From contig NZ_CP102931.1 in NCBI RefSeq assembly GCF_024734665.1, positions 2,168,001 to 2,232,000 of the forward strand: DNA of 64,000 nt, read 5' to 3'. A program made the translations under genes and the position numbers. This DNA comes from Variovorax paradoxus (GTDB taxonomy: Bacteria > Pseudomonadota > Gammaproteobacteria > Burkholderiales > Burkholderiaceae_C). Below are positions 1 through 8,263 of this stretch, in pieces. The notes below the pieces were generated by a model that made no database searches, was not told the origin of the DNA, and was given only the letters and a program-made list of their open reading frames with translations. Position 1 is the stretch's first letter, and the number at the start of each line of letters is the position of its first letter.

Positions 1-531
1 AGCAGCGACCTGGCACGCGCGCGTTTCGCCAAGGGCGTGCTGGCGCCGAAGGGGCTCATGTACTACCCGCAGGCCATCGATCGCAAGGTTGTCGATGCGG
101 CCTCGGTGGTCAAGGCCATCCGCAAGACGGTGCGCAACATGCTTGCACCCATTCCCATCGTCGGTGTGCGCGGCATGCACACGCTGGCCAAGCGCATGCA
201 GAAGCTGTCGCCGGCCGATCCGCGCAGCGTCGACTTCATCGGCCATGTGGTGCGCATGCAGGAAGAAATCGGCACGGGCGGGGCGGGCTTCCGCTTCATC
301 TACGCGGGCTTTTTGCAGGAGGCAGCGCAGTTGCTCGACAAGCCGCAGCTGCAGCAGATGTCCGAGCGGCTCATCGCCATCGGTGACGGTTGGCGTGCGT
401 TCGCGCTCAAGGCGGCGCGCATGGTGAAGGGGCGCGAGGCGGTCGACCCGGCTGCGTTGGCTGCGAAGCTGCGGGAGCAGGCGCAGCAGGAAGAAAGCTT
501 CTTTCGCGACCTGAAGGCAGCTGTCGCCTGA
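1..531 (+). CDS. BtrH/DUF4872-like protein, C-terminal part (5' truncated by window edge)
   Basis: The reading frame is open from base 1, so the true start lies to the left; an internal GTG at 37 is unlikely to be the start. The visible 176 residues are mostly helical with no transmembrane segment. The C-terminal part resembles the DUF4872 domain that follows BtrH-type N-terminal domains (the family of the butirosin acyl-ACP transferase BtrH), but the catalytic N-terminus is outside the window, so this rests partly on context. The TGA overlaps the next ATG by one base (TGATG), so the gene is probably translationally coupled to the ABC exporter, ACP and ketoacyl synthases that follow. A role in moving an acyl group from the ACP is inference. 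Confidence 0.5.
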   Translation, partial: SSDLARARFAKGVLAPKGLMYYPQAIDRKVVDAASVVKAIRKTVRNMLAPIPIVGVRGMHTLAKRMQKLSPADPRSVDFIGHVVRMQEEIGTGGAGFRFIYAGFLQEAAQLLDKPQLQQMSERLIAIGDGWRAFALKAARMVKGREAVDPAALAAKLREQAQQEESFFRDLKAAVA

Positions 532-1439
532 TGTTAGAGCTGCGCCAGCTCAGCTACCGCTACCCGCACGCCGACGCCCCCGCGCTGGCCGACGTATCGC
601 TCGCGGTGCCAAAAGGCTGTGTACTGGGCCTGCTCGGGCCGAACGGCGCAGGCAAGACCACGCTGATCTCGCACCTGTCGGGCGCGCTGGCCGTGCAGTC
701 GGGCGAGATCCGCATCGATGGCCAGCCGCTGCAGCAGGTGCGTGCGAAGACACCTACGCGCATCGCCGTGGCGCCACAGGAGCAGGCCTTCTATCCGATG
801 CTGACCGTGGCCGAGAACCTTGCCTGCTTTGCTGCGGCGGGGGGCCTGTCGGGCGCGCGCAAGAAGGAGCGCATCGCGGTCTGTACGCAGTTTGCGCAGC
901 TGGAGCAGTTCGCCGGCGTGCGCGCGGAGCGGCTCTCGGGCGGCCTCAAGCGCCGGCTCAACCTGGCCATCGCCTTGCTTCCCGAACCCGAGCTGATGCT
1001 GTTCGACGAGCCCACCGTGGGCGTCGATCCGCAATCGCGCGCCTTCATCCTCGACGCCATCAAGAGCCTCGCGCAGCAGGGCGCGGCGGTGATCTACGCC
1101 TCGCACTACATGGAAGAGATCGAGGCGATTGCCGATCGCGTCGCCATCCTCGACCGCGGCCACGTGCTGCGCGAAGGCTCGCTCGACGAGCTGCTGTCGA
1201 AGAACGCGATGCTGCTCACGCTGGCCGCCGACGGGCTCGACGCCGACATGCTCTCGCGCTTCGGCACGGTGGAGCAGGGGGGAGTGCATTGGCGCATTCA
1301 CCTCAACGCCGGCAGCGGCCCGGGGCCTGTGCTGGCCGCGCTCGAAGCCGCGGGCATCGAAGTGCGCCATGCCGAATTCGGCCGCCATGACCTCGAGCAG
1401 CTGTTCATGGCGCTCACCCACCGCTCGCTGCGCGACTGA
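531..1439 (+). CDS. ABC-2 type exporter, ATP-binding protein
   Basis: This 302-residue nucleotide-binding subunit has a Walker A (GPNGAGKT, residues 36-43), a Q-loop (APQEQ), an ABC signature LSGGLKRRL and a Walker B ending in LFDEPTVGVDP, followed by the H-loop SHYMEE. The layout is typical of drug and lipid exporters of the CcmA/DrrA type, with a short C-terminal extension of about 80 residues. The ATG overlaps the stop of the preceding gene. It should pair with the membrane protein that begins five bases after its stop. The substrate is unknown; ACP and ketoacyl synthase genes in the same operon suggest an acyl-derived product. Confidence 0.9.
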   Translation: MLELRQLSYRYPHADAPALADVSLAVPKGCVLGLLGPNGAGKTTLISHLSGALAVQSGEIRIDGQPLQQVRAKTPTRIAVAPQEQAFYPMLTVAENLACFAAAGGLSGARKKERIAVCTQFAQLEQFAGVRAERLSGGLKRRLNLAIALLPEPELMLFDEPTVGVDPQSRAFILDAIKSLAQQGAAVIYASHYMEEIEAIADRVAILDRGHVLREGSLDELLSKNAMLLTLAADGLDADMLSRFGTVEQGGVHWRIHLNAGSGPGPVLAALEAAGIEVRHAEFGRHDLEQLFMALTHRSLRD

Positions 1440-1444
1440 ACCCC

Positions 1445-2602
1445 ATGCTCCTCGCGCTTATCAAGAAAGAACTGCTCGCCCTCGTGCGCGACATGCACGG
1501 CCTTGCCGCGCTGTTCCTGATGCCGATGGTCTTCATCGTGCTGATGTCGCTCACGCTGAAGGACATCTATCGCCCGCCGCTGGCCGAGCTGACTTATGCC
1601 ATCGACATGCGCGACACGGCCACGCCGGCCAAATGGCTGCAGCAGCTCTGGCAGCGCAGCCACGGCGCACCGCAGCCGTTGGGCAGCGACTGGCAGGCGC
1701 GGCTGCGCAACGGCACGCTCAAGTACGTGATCGTGATGGAGCCGGGCCTGTCGGAAGAACTGGAATCTGCCGCGCTGTCGACCCAGGCGCGCATCCATCT
1801 GCTGACTGAGCCGGGCATCGACGCCAACCTGTTCAACGCGCTGCGTGCCGAACTCATCGGCGCATCGGGCGAACTCAAGGCGCGCCTTGCGCTGGCGGTG
1901 CCCGGCACGGCCAGCCCGGCGCCCGAGGCCTCCATCGAGGCGATGGTGCGAGCCGAGCGCTTCTCCACCGCCGGCCCGCGGCCGACCTCGGTGCAGCAGA
2001 ACGTGCCGGCGTGGCTGGTGTTCGGCATGTTCTTCGTGGTGGCCTCGCTCTCCAGCCTGTTCGTGCAGGAGCGCAGTTCGGGGGCGCTCGGCCGGCTGCA
2101 GAGCCTGGGCGTGTCGCGCACCATGCTGCTGGCGTCGAAGGCGCTGCCGTACCTGGGCGTGAATGCGCTGCAGGCTGTGCTGATGCTTGCTGCAGGCATC
2201 TGGTTCATGCCGCTGATCGGCGGTGATGCGCTGTCGCTCGCGGGCATCCACTGGGGAGCGCTGCTGCTGTCGCTGGGGGCAGTGAGCCTGGCGGCGGTGA
2301 GCCTGTCGCTCGCACTGGCTTGCCTGGTGCGCAGCCATGCTCAGGCCGCCACCATCGGGCCGATGGTCAACGTGCTGATGGCGGCGGCAGGCGGCATCAT
2401 GGTGCCCAAGTTCGTCATGCCGGGTTTCATGCAGCGGCTGGTCGAGATCTCTCCGATGAACTGGGGGCTGGAGGCGCTGCTGACCGTGCTGCTGCGCGGC
2501 GGCGACGTGGCCGATGCCCTGCCGCAGATCGGCCGGCTGGTCGTGTTTGCGGCGCTGATGTTTCTTCTGGCTGTTTTCCTGTTTCGCAGGCGCGCACCGT
2601 GA
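1445..2602 (+). CDS. ABC-2 type exporter, membrane subunit
   Basis: The 385-residue protein has the ABC-2 permease pattern: one N-terminal membrane segment (about residues 15-35), a long periplasmic part (about 40-185), then five or six hydrophobic segments from about residue 190 to the C-terminus, ending with FLAVFLFRRR. It is the partner of the ATPase just upstream. The end of the gene overlaps the GTG start of the carrier protein by four bases (GTGA). This tight coupling suggests exporter and acyl-assembly proteins are made together. Family membership is clear; the cargo is not. Confidence 0.85.
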   Translation: MLLALIKKELLALVRDMHGLAALFLMPMVFIVLMSLTLKDIYRPPLAELTYAIDMRDTATPAKWLQQLWQRSHGAPQPLGSDWQARLRNGTLKYVIVMEPGLSEELESAALSTQARIHLLTEPGIDANLFNALRAELIGASGELKARLALAVPGTASPAPEASIEAMVRAERFSTAGPRPTSVQQNVPAWLVFGMFFVVASLSSLFVQERSSGALGRLQSLGVSRTMLLASKALPYLGVNALQAVLMLAAGIWFMPLIGGDALSLAGIHWGALLLSLGAVSLAAVSLSLALACLVRSHAQAATIGPMVNVLMAAAGGIMVPKFVMPGFMQRLVEISPMNWGLEALLTVLLRGGDVADALPQIGRLVVFAALMFLLAVFLFRRRAP

Positions 2603-2874
2603 GCACCACCGTCACCCCTGAATTCATTGCCAGCCTCAAGGCGATGGTGCTCGAGGCCGTCGAGAAAGATGCGCCCCCGGGCGGCCTCGGCGACGACGAG
2701 CCGCTGTTCGGCCCCGAGGCCCGGCTCGATCTCGACTCGCTCGATGCCCTGCAGGTGTCGATGACGATCCAGCAGCGCTTCGGCGTGCGCATGCCCGACA
2801 GCAAGGAAACGCGCCGGGCGATGACTTCCATCGCCCACCTCGCGGAGCATCTCGCGCAAGCGGGCAAGGCATGA
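2599..2874 (+). CDS. Acyl carrier protein
   Basis: This 91-residue phosphopantetheine-binding protein carries the attachment motif LDLDSLDALQ, with the modified serine at residue 47, followed by the acidic helix region expected of an ACP. The GTG start overlaps the stop of the permease gene (GTGA), and the stop overlaps the ATG of the ketoacyl synthase (ATGA). It probably holds the growing or transferred acyl chain for the synthases downstream. It is a dedicated pathway ACP rather than the housekeeping one, judged by its place between an exporter and unusual synthases. Confidence 0.88.
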   Translation: MSTTVTPEFIASLKAMVLEAVEKDAPPGGLGDDEPLFGPEARLDLDSLDALQVSMTIQQRFGVRMPDSKETRRAMTSIAHLAEHLAQAGKA

Positions 2875-3950
2875 ACGATGTCTACCTGGCCGGCATGGGC
2901 CTGGCCTGTGTGCTGGGGGACGACATGCCGTCGGTGCTGGCTTCGCTGCAGCGTGGTGGAGTGCCGCCGACGCCGGTGACCGTGGCTGACGGAATCAGCT
3001 GGCCGGTCTATGCGCTGGCGCCGAGAGAAGGCGACTGGACGCAGCGCCTGTGCAGCACCGTGCGCAGCGTGGTTGCGCAGAGCGGCAAGACCGGTGATTT
3101 GGAGCCACGCACCGCGCCGCTGTTCGTGGCCTCGTCGTCGCTCGACATCGGCTTCATGGAATACGAGAAACAGGATCTGCGGCTAGGCGGCGATCTGCAG
3201 GACTTTGCCGGCGTCGTGGCCCGCGCGCTGGACTGGCAGGGGCCGGTGTTCACCGTTTCCACCGCCTGCACCTCGGCGCTCAACGCCGTGCTGGCGGCCG
3301 CTGACCTGATCCGAAGCGCGGAGGCCGACGAAGCGCTTGTGATCGGCGTCGAGATGGACAACCGCTTCACCGTGGCCGGCTTCGGCGCGATGCAACTGCT
3401 GGCGCCCGACAGCGCACAGCCCTTCGGCGCACAGCGCAAGGGGCTGGTGCTCGGTGAAGCGGTGGCTGCGTTGCGCCTGACATCGCAGCCCGCGTGCTGG
3501 CAGATCACGGGTGGCGCCAACGTGGTCGATGGGCGTAATCCCTCGGGCACCGAAGCCTCGGCCGTGCTCGCGATGTGCCGCGGCGCGTTGACGCAGAGCG
3601 GCCTGCAGCCCGGCGATGTCGACCTGATCAAGGTGCAGGCCGCCGGCAGCCCGGTCAACGACGCCATCGAGGTGGAGGCGCTGAAGCAGGTGTTCGACCC
3701 GCTGCCGCCGCTGGTGTCGCTCAAGTCGGCCCTCGGCCACACGCTGGGCGCGGCGGGTGCGGCGGAGCTGGCCTTGCTGGTTGGCTGCATCGAAGGTGGC
3801 GTCTGGCCCACCGTGGACTATCCGCTCGACGCCTCGCTCGGCGTTGCGCTGAGCGAGCAGGCGCCGAAGAGGCTGCGCAACATCTTGCTCAACGTGGTCG
3901 GCTTCGGCGGTGGGCACGCCTCGTTGGTACTGAAGGATGTCGGCCCATGA
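2871..3950 (+). CDS. Beta-ketoacyl-ACP synthase-like protein with altered active site
   Basis: The 359-residue protein has the thiolase fold with the nucleophile region VSTACTSAL (Cys133) and the late motif KSALGHTLGAAG (His290). In standard FabF-type enzymes a first catalytic histidine sits in EAHGTGTPLND; the aligned segment here reads KVQAAGSPVND, so that position is Gln256. The N-terminal half is also shorter than FabF. It may still acylate its cysteine, but condensation may be altered or depend on a partner. ATGA overlaps couple it to the ACP before and the short synthase-like gene after. The role in making an exported acyl product is inferred from the operon. Confidence 0.82.
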   Translation: MNDVYLAGMGLACVLGDDMPSVLASLQRGGVPPTPVTVADGISWPVYALAPREGDWTQRLCSTVRSVVAQSGKTGDLEPRTAPLFVASSSLDIGFMEYEKQDLRLGGDLQDFAGVVARALDWQGPVFTVSTACTSALNAVLAAADLIRSAEADEALVIGVEMDNRFTVAGFGAMQLLAPDSAQPFGAQRKGLVLGEAVAALRLTSQPACWQITGGANVVDGRNPSGTEASAVLAMCRGALTQSGLQPGDVDLIKVQAAGSPVNDAIEVEALKQVFDPLPPLVSLKSALGHTLGAAGAAELALLVGCIEGGVWPTVDYPLDASLGVALSEQAPKRLRNILLNVVGFGGGHASLVLKDVGP

Positions 3951-4435
3951 GCACCTGGCGCACCGCAGCTCATTTCGTCGCGCATCCGCCGCCCGCCGAC
4001 TGGCGCGATGACCTGGCCCGCCGCATCGGCCGCCGGCCGCGCCGCGTCGGCCTGTGGACCGAGTTGGCGATGTACGGCGCGCGCTGCTGCCTGGACGCCG
4101 CCGGCGAGGCAGCGCTGCCGGCCGGCGCGCGCATCCGCGTTGCCAGCATGCGCGGCGCATGGGGCGCCACGCATGCGGGGCTGACCCAGCTCGATGCGGG
4201 CCTGCCGATGCCCTTCACCTTCATGCAGAGCCAGCCTGCGCTGATGCTGGCCGAAGTCGGTCGGTGTCTCGAATGGCAGGGCGACGCCAGCTTTGCGCTG
4301 TGTCGCGATCAGGCGCGCACGCTGCAACTGGCGAAGCTCGGTGCGACGCGCGATGGACTGCTGTTCGGTATCGTGGAAGAGGAGCGCAATGACGAGTTGC
4401 CGCGCTCCGAGTGGTGGCGGCTGGTGCCCGACTGA
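3947..4435 (+). CDS. Short beta-ketoacyl-synthase-like (chain-length-factor type) protein
   Basis: This 162-residue protein overlaps the preceding synthase gene by four bases (ATGA). The segment MPFTFMQSQPALMLAEVGR and its length match the short N-terminal ketoacyl-synthase domain family usually called chain length factors in aryl-polyene-like and lipid clusters. No catalytic cysteine or histidine motif is visible, so it is unlikely to condense by itself; a partner role for the upstream synthase is inference. It is the last gene of the operon; the next gene lies on the other strand after only 13 bases. Confidence 0.6.
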   Translation: MSTWRTAAHFVAHPPPADWRDDLARRIGRRPRRVGLWTELAMYGARCCLDAAGEAALPAGARIRVASMRGAWGATHAGLTQLDAGLPMPFTFMQSQPALMLAEVGRCLEWQGDASFALCRDQARTLQLAKLGATRDGLLFGIVEEERNDELPRSEWWRLVPD

Positions 4436-4448
4436 CGTAGAGGGCAGC

Positions 4449-5069
4449 TCAGCCGGCGATGGAGCGCTGCAGGTTGGCGCGAGCCCGCGCTTCGAGCTGC
4501 GCGTGCATTTGCGGCGTTGCGTAGATGGCCTGGCGGTCGAGAAAACGCTGAAGGATCGCGCGGCGGCGCGGCAGGCGGATCTCGTCTGGAACGAAGGCGT
4601 ACTCGGCATGCACCTGGCGCTCGTATTCGTCGAAGCGTGTGCGTTCGGCGCCGAGGATCGACAAGTCGATGTCGATCAGCAGTTCGGCATCGCGGCCTTC
4701 GGGCACGGCGTCGTGGCGCGTGGCCATCACGAGCGCGTGAACCCGTTCGGCTGCTGCTTCGTCCACTCCGGCTTCAAGCAGGGCCTGGAGCGCCCAGTCG
4801 GCGCTGCGAGCTTCGTTGTCGTGGGCGTGCACGTCGTAGATCGCGTCGTGGAACCACAGCGCAAGCGCCACTTCACCAGGGCGCTCGGCCGATGCTTTCT
4901 CGCGCTCGAACCACGCGAGGCATTCGCCCAGGTGCTGCATCGTGTGATAGTGCCGCTGCGGCTCGCTGTAACGGCGCTGCAGCTCGGCGCACAGCGCATC
5001 GCCGGGCGACTCGACGCCCAGGGCACGCCAGGCCTCGTTCCAGTTCGCGCGCAGTGCATCGGGTGTCAT
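4449..5069 (-). CDS. HD-superfamily metal-dependent phosphohydrolase (COG4339 type)
   Basis: The 206-residue protein has the HD-domain pattern: HYHTMQHL near residue 40, LWFHDAIYD near residue 72, an HALVMATRHD segment near 110, and LLIDIDLSILG near 130. This order and the length fit the COG4339 group of predicted metal-dependent HD hydrolases. The substrate is unknown, but nucleotides are common for HD proteins. Its ATG is five bases from the stop of the lytic transglycosylase upstream on the same strand, so the two are probably cotranscribed. Confidence 0.78.
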   Translation of the reverse strand: MTPDALRANWNEAWRALGVESPGDALCAELQRRYSEPQRHYHTMQHLGECLAWFEREKASAERPGEVALALWFHDAIYDVHAHDNEARSADWALQALLEAGVDEAAAERVHALVMATRHDAVPEGRDAELLIDIDLSILGAERTRFDEYERQVHAEYAFVPDEIRLPRRRAILQRFLDRQAIYATPQMHAQLEARARANLQRSIAG

Positions 5070-5074
5070 GGTGC

Positions 5075-6175
5075 CTATTGCTCCATCGCCGCCTTGACCT
5101 CTTGCCCGAGGTCGAGCACGGACATGGCGTAGTAGCTGCTCCAGTTGTAGCGCGTGATCACGTAGAAGTTGCGCGTGCCGGCTACGTAGGTCGGTGGTGC
5201 GTCGGCGCCGTTCTGCAGCTCGATCAAAGCGAGCAGGCCCTTGTGCTTGATGCCTTCGCCCTCGGGCACCGCGCCGGCGGCCACGAAGCTGTCGGCGCTG
5301 AAGGTCGGCAGGATGTCGGGTGCCAGCAGCAGCGCCTTCTGCAGCCGCGCTTCCTCGAAATGCACGGGGTAGATGGCCGGCATGCCGGGCTGCCAGCCGA
5401 AGGACTTGAAGTAGTTGGCGACCGAGCCGATCACGTCGGCCGGGTTGTTGACGAGGTCGATGCGGCTGTCGCCGTCGAAGTCGACCGCGTACTTGGCCAT
5501 GCTGCTGGGCATGAACTGCGGCATGCCCATTGCGCCCGCATAGCTGCCCAGGGGCGTGAGCGGATCGTCGGCGGTGCGGCTCTCGGTGCTCAGGAAGCTT
5601 TCGAGTTCGCCGCGGAAGAAGGCCTGGCGCTCGGCGGCGCGCGGATGGCCATCGGGAAAGTCGAAGGAGAGCGTGGCCAGCGCGTCGATCACGCGGAAGT
5701 TGCCCATGTTGCGGCCGTAGATGGTCTCCACGCCGATGATGCCGACGATGATTTCAGGCGGCACGCCGTACACCTGCTCGGCACGCGTGAGCGTGTCGGC
5801 ATTGGCACGCCAGAAGCGCACGCCGGCCGCGATGCGCACCGGGTCGATGAAGCGGCTGCGATACGTCTGCCAGTTCTTCACGGTGCCGACCGGGCCGGGC
5901 AGCATCAGCCGCGGCACGTTGGGCAGGAAGCGAGCGCTGCCGATGGTGGTGCGCACCCAGTCGCGGTCGAGGCCGCGGCGCTCGGCCACGTCGTCGGCGA
6001 ATTTCATTGCATCGTCGCGCGTGGAATACGGCGTGCTGCCGCGCACCGGGCTGGCGGCTGCGCTGCGGCCGTTGGAGGATTTCTGGGCCATGGCCCCCGT
6101 GGACCAGGCACAGCATGCGGCGAGAAGAGCGGCTGCCGCAGCGGCGCGCGAAGGCGTGGGGAGAAAAAATCGCAT
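5075..6175 (-). CDS. mltB: Membrane-bound lytic murein transglycosylase B
   Basis: From the ATG at 6175 the protein has 366 residues, starting with a signal sequence and a lipobox-like LAAC ending at Cys21, as expected of outer-membrane MltB. The catalytic glutamate lies in IIGVETIYG (Glu150), and SLT_2-family motifs follow (GSYAGAMGMPQFMPSS; DFDGDSRIDL; GWQPGMPA). It cleaves peptidoglycan glycan strands with formation of 1,6-anhydro sugars. A longer start at 6220 would add 15 arginine- and glycine-rich residues before the signal peptide, so I prefer 6175. It probably shares a transcript with the HD-hydrolase gene downstream. Confidence 0.9.
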   Translation of the reverse strand: MRFFLPTPSRAAAAAALLAACCAWSTGAMAQKSSNGRSAAASPVRGSTPYSTRDDAMKFADDVAERRGLDRDWVRTTIGSARFLPNVPRLMLPGPVGTVKNWQTYRSRFIDPVRIAAGVRFWRANADTLTRAEQVYGVPPEIIVGIIGVETIYGRNMGNFRVIDALATLSFDFPDGHPRAAERQAFFRGELESFLSTESRTADDPLTPLGSYAGAMGMPQFMPSSMAKYAVDFDGDSRIDLVNNPADVIGSVANYFKSFGWQPGMPAIYPVHFEEARLQKALLLAPDILPTFSADSFVAAGAVPEGEGIKHKGLLALIELQNGADAPPTYVAGTRNFYVITRYNWSSYYAMSVLDLGQEVKAAMEQ

Positions 6176-6228
6176 CGGCCGATTGTGCCGTCCGCCCGCG
6201 CCGCCCCTCTTCAGGGACACATGTGGTT

Positions 6229-8250
6229 TCAGCCGCGTGCGTTGGCGCTGGGCCAGGCGAGGTGGCGGAACTCCGAGCGCAGGGTGGAGAGCGAGTCTGG
6301 CGTGGCCGGTGCATAGCGCTGCGCTTCGAGCTTGAGCAGCCAGTCGCGCACGGCCTGCGCGGCGGGGCCGAAGCGCGCGTCGGCTGCCTGCGCCATCTGG
6401 CGGGGCGGGGCGGTGTCAGGCAATTGCAGGCCGGCCTTGGCGAGCCGCGCGCGTGCCTGGCCCAGCAGACGCAGCCATGGGTCGTGCCGGCTGCGTTCCC
6501 ACAGCGTCCAGCCGGCGCCGGCCAGGCTCGCGCCCACCAGCAGGTAGAGCAGCACGTAGGCCAGGTCTTCGAGGCTCGGCGCTTCGAAGCCGATGCTCTT
6601 CAGCAGGTTGAGCTGGCGGCTCTGGGTGTAGTTGAGCACCCACTGGTTCCAGCCGTTGTTCACGGCCTCCCATGCGGCGCGGATGTTCTGGGCGAGCGTG
6701 GGGCTCATCGAGCCGATGGCGCCTGCGAACAGGCCCGGTTGCGGCACGAGCCGTTGCGTCTGGCCGATGCGCCCCGGGGCGACGGAGCCTGTCGGGTCCA
6801 CGCGCGTCCAGCCGGTGCCTTCCTGCCAGATCTCCGCCCAGGCGTGGGCGTCGCTCTGGCGAATGATCCAGTAGTTGTCGACGTTGTTGAGCTCGCCGCC
6901 CTGATAGCCCGTCACGATGCGTGCCGGAATGCCGAGGTTGCGCATCAGCACCACGAAGGCCGAGGCAATGTGCTCGCAGAAGCCCTTCTTGCGATCGAAC
7001 CAGAACTCGTCGGCAGTGTCGTTGCCGTAGACGCCCGGCTCCAGCGTGTAGCTGTAGCCGCCGGTGCGCAGGCGCCGCAGGGCGGCTTGCACGAAGGCCT
7101 GTGCGTTGGCGTTGGCCAGCGCGGGATCGGCGCGCATCTCGGCGGCGAGGGCGGCGGTGCGCGGGTTGGTGCCAGGCGGCAGGGCCAGGTAGGCCTGGAG
7201 CTGGCCGCCCGTGCGCTTCACCGGGCCGCTCTGAAACTGCGTGTAGCTCTCGGCGCGGTAGCGCACTAGGTCGGTGACGGGGCGGTTAGCGAACCATTGC
7301 AGGTCGGGCGTGCCGGTGACTTCGAATCCGGGGGCCTCGGGAGGGCGCTGCGAGGCGTCGAGGGTCAGCAGCCAGGGGCGGTTGTTGGCTTCGAGCGTGA
7401 CTTCATAGCGCACAGGCTCGCCGCTCACGCGCAGGTTGGAGGACCACTGTGCGCCACGCGCCCATGACGGGAGCGCGGTCCATTCGCGGCCGTCGAACTG
7501 CGCCAGCACTGGCCCGCGGAAGTACAGCTGGTTTTGCGGCGGCGCGCGGTCGCCATCGAACTTGATGCGCGCGGCGATGCTGTCGTCGAGCGCCAACTCA
7601 GCGATGGTGCCCACGCGCATGCTGTTCGACAGGCCGGTGCGGCCCGCCATGGCGTCGCTGGGTGTGCCCCACAGCGGTGCGAAGCGCGGGAACAGCAGGA
7701 ACAGCGCGAGCATGATCGGTGCGCCCGCCAGCGCCATCCAGCCTGCCGTGCGCGCGGCCTGCATCAGCGGTGGCCGGCCCACCGGCATGTGCGCGTTGAC
7801 CAGTGCCGTCAGCAGGCCCAGCAGCGCCAGCAGCATCGTGAAGGCAGTCAGCAGCGATTGCGAATAGAAGAAGTTCGTGAGCATCGTGAAGAAGCCCAGG
7901 AAGAAGACGACGAAGGCGTCTCGCCGCGCGCGCAGCTCCAGCGTCTTGAGTGCGAGCAGGCTGACGATCAGCGTGACGCCCGCATCCCGGCCCAGCAGCG
8001 TGCGGTGGGTGGCGTAGGTGGCGCCGATCGTCAGCATCAGCAGCGCAAGGCGCCACCACTTGCTGGGAAGGGGGCGCGCCTGCACGGCCAGCGAGGCGCG
8101 CCAGAGCAGCACCATTGCCGTGATGGCCGTGCACCACCAGGGCAGGTTCTCGACCTGCGGCAAGAGGATCAGGCCGATGACGCAGAGAAGGAAAAGGGTG
8201 TCCCTGGCATCGCGGGGAAGCGAGGCGAGTTCGCGTGCAACTCTGTTCAT
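6229..8250 (-). CDS. TgpA-like membrane transglutaminase (DUF3488, transglutaminase core, DUF4129)
   Basis: The 673-residue protein begins with about six hydrophobic segments (residues about 15-190, DUF3488-like), followed by a periplasmic transglutaminase core with the triad in KKGFCEHIASAF (Cys), SDAHAWAEIW (His) and RVDPTG (Asp). One more membrane segment lies near residue 565, and a cytoplasmic DUF4129-like tail follows. It resembles Pseudomonas aeruginosa TgpA. It is the last gene of a three-gene operon after the MoxR ATPase and the DUF58 protein, an arrangement seen widely in proteobacteria. The protein substrate is unknown. Confidence 0.9.
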   Translation of the reverse strand: MNRVARELASLPRDARDTLFLLCVIGLILLPQVENLPWWCTAITAMVLLWRASLAVQARPLPSKWWRLALLMLTIGATYATHRTLLGRDAGVTLIVSLLALKTLELRARRDAFVVFFLGFFTMLTNFFYSQSLLTAFTMLLALLGLLTALVNAHMPVGRPPLMQAARTAGWMALAGAPIMLALFLLFPRFAPLWGTPSDAMAGRTGLSNSMRVGTIAELALDDSIAARIKFDGDRAPPQNQLYFRGPVLAQFDGREWTALPSWARGAQWSSNLRVSGEPVRYEVTLEANNRPWLLTLDASQRPPEAPGFEVTGTPDLQWFANRPVTDLVRYRAESYTQFQSGPVKRTGGQLQAYLALPPGTNPRTAALAAEMRADPALANANAQAFVQAALRRLRTGGYSYTLEPGVYGNDTADEFWFDRKKGFCEHIASAFVVLMRNLGIPARIVTGYQGGELNNVDNYWIIRQSDAHAWAEIWQEGTGWTRVDPTGSVAPGRIGQTQRLVPQPGLFAGAIGSMSPTLAQNIRAAWEAVNNGWNQWVLNYTQSRQLNLLKSIGFEAPSLEDLAYVLLYLLVGASLAGAGWTLWERSRHDPWLRLLGQARARLAKAGLQLPDTAPPRQMAQAADARFGPAAQAVRDWLLKLEAQRYAPATPDSLSTLRSEFRHLAWPSANARG

Positions 8251-8263
8251 GCGACGGTCTTGT

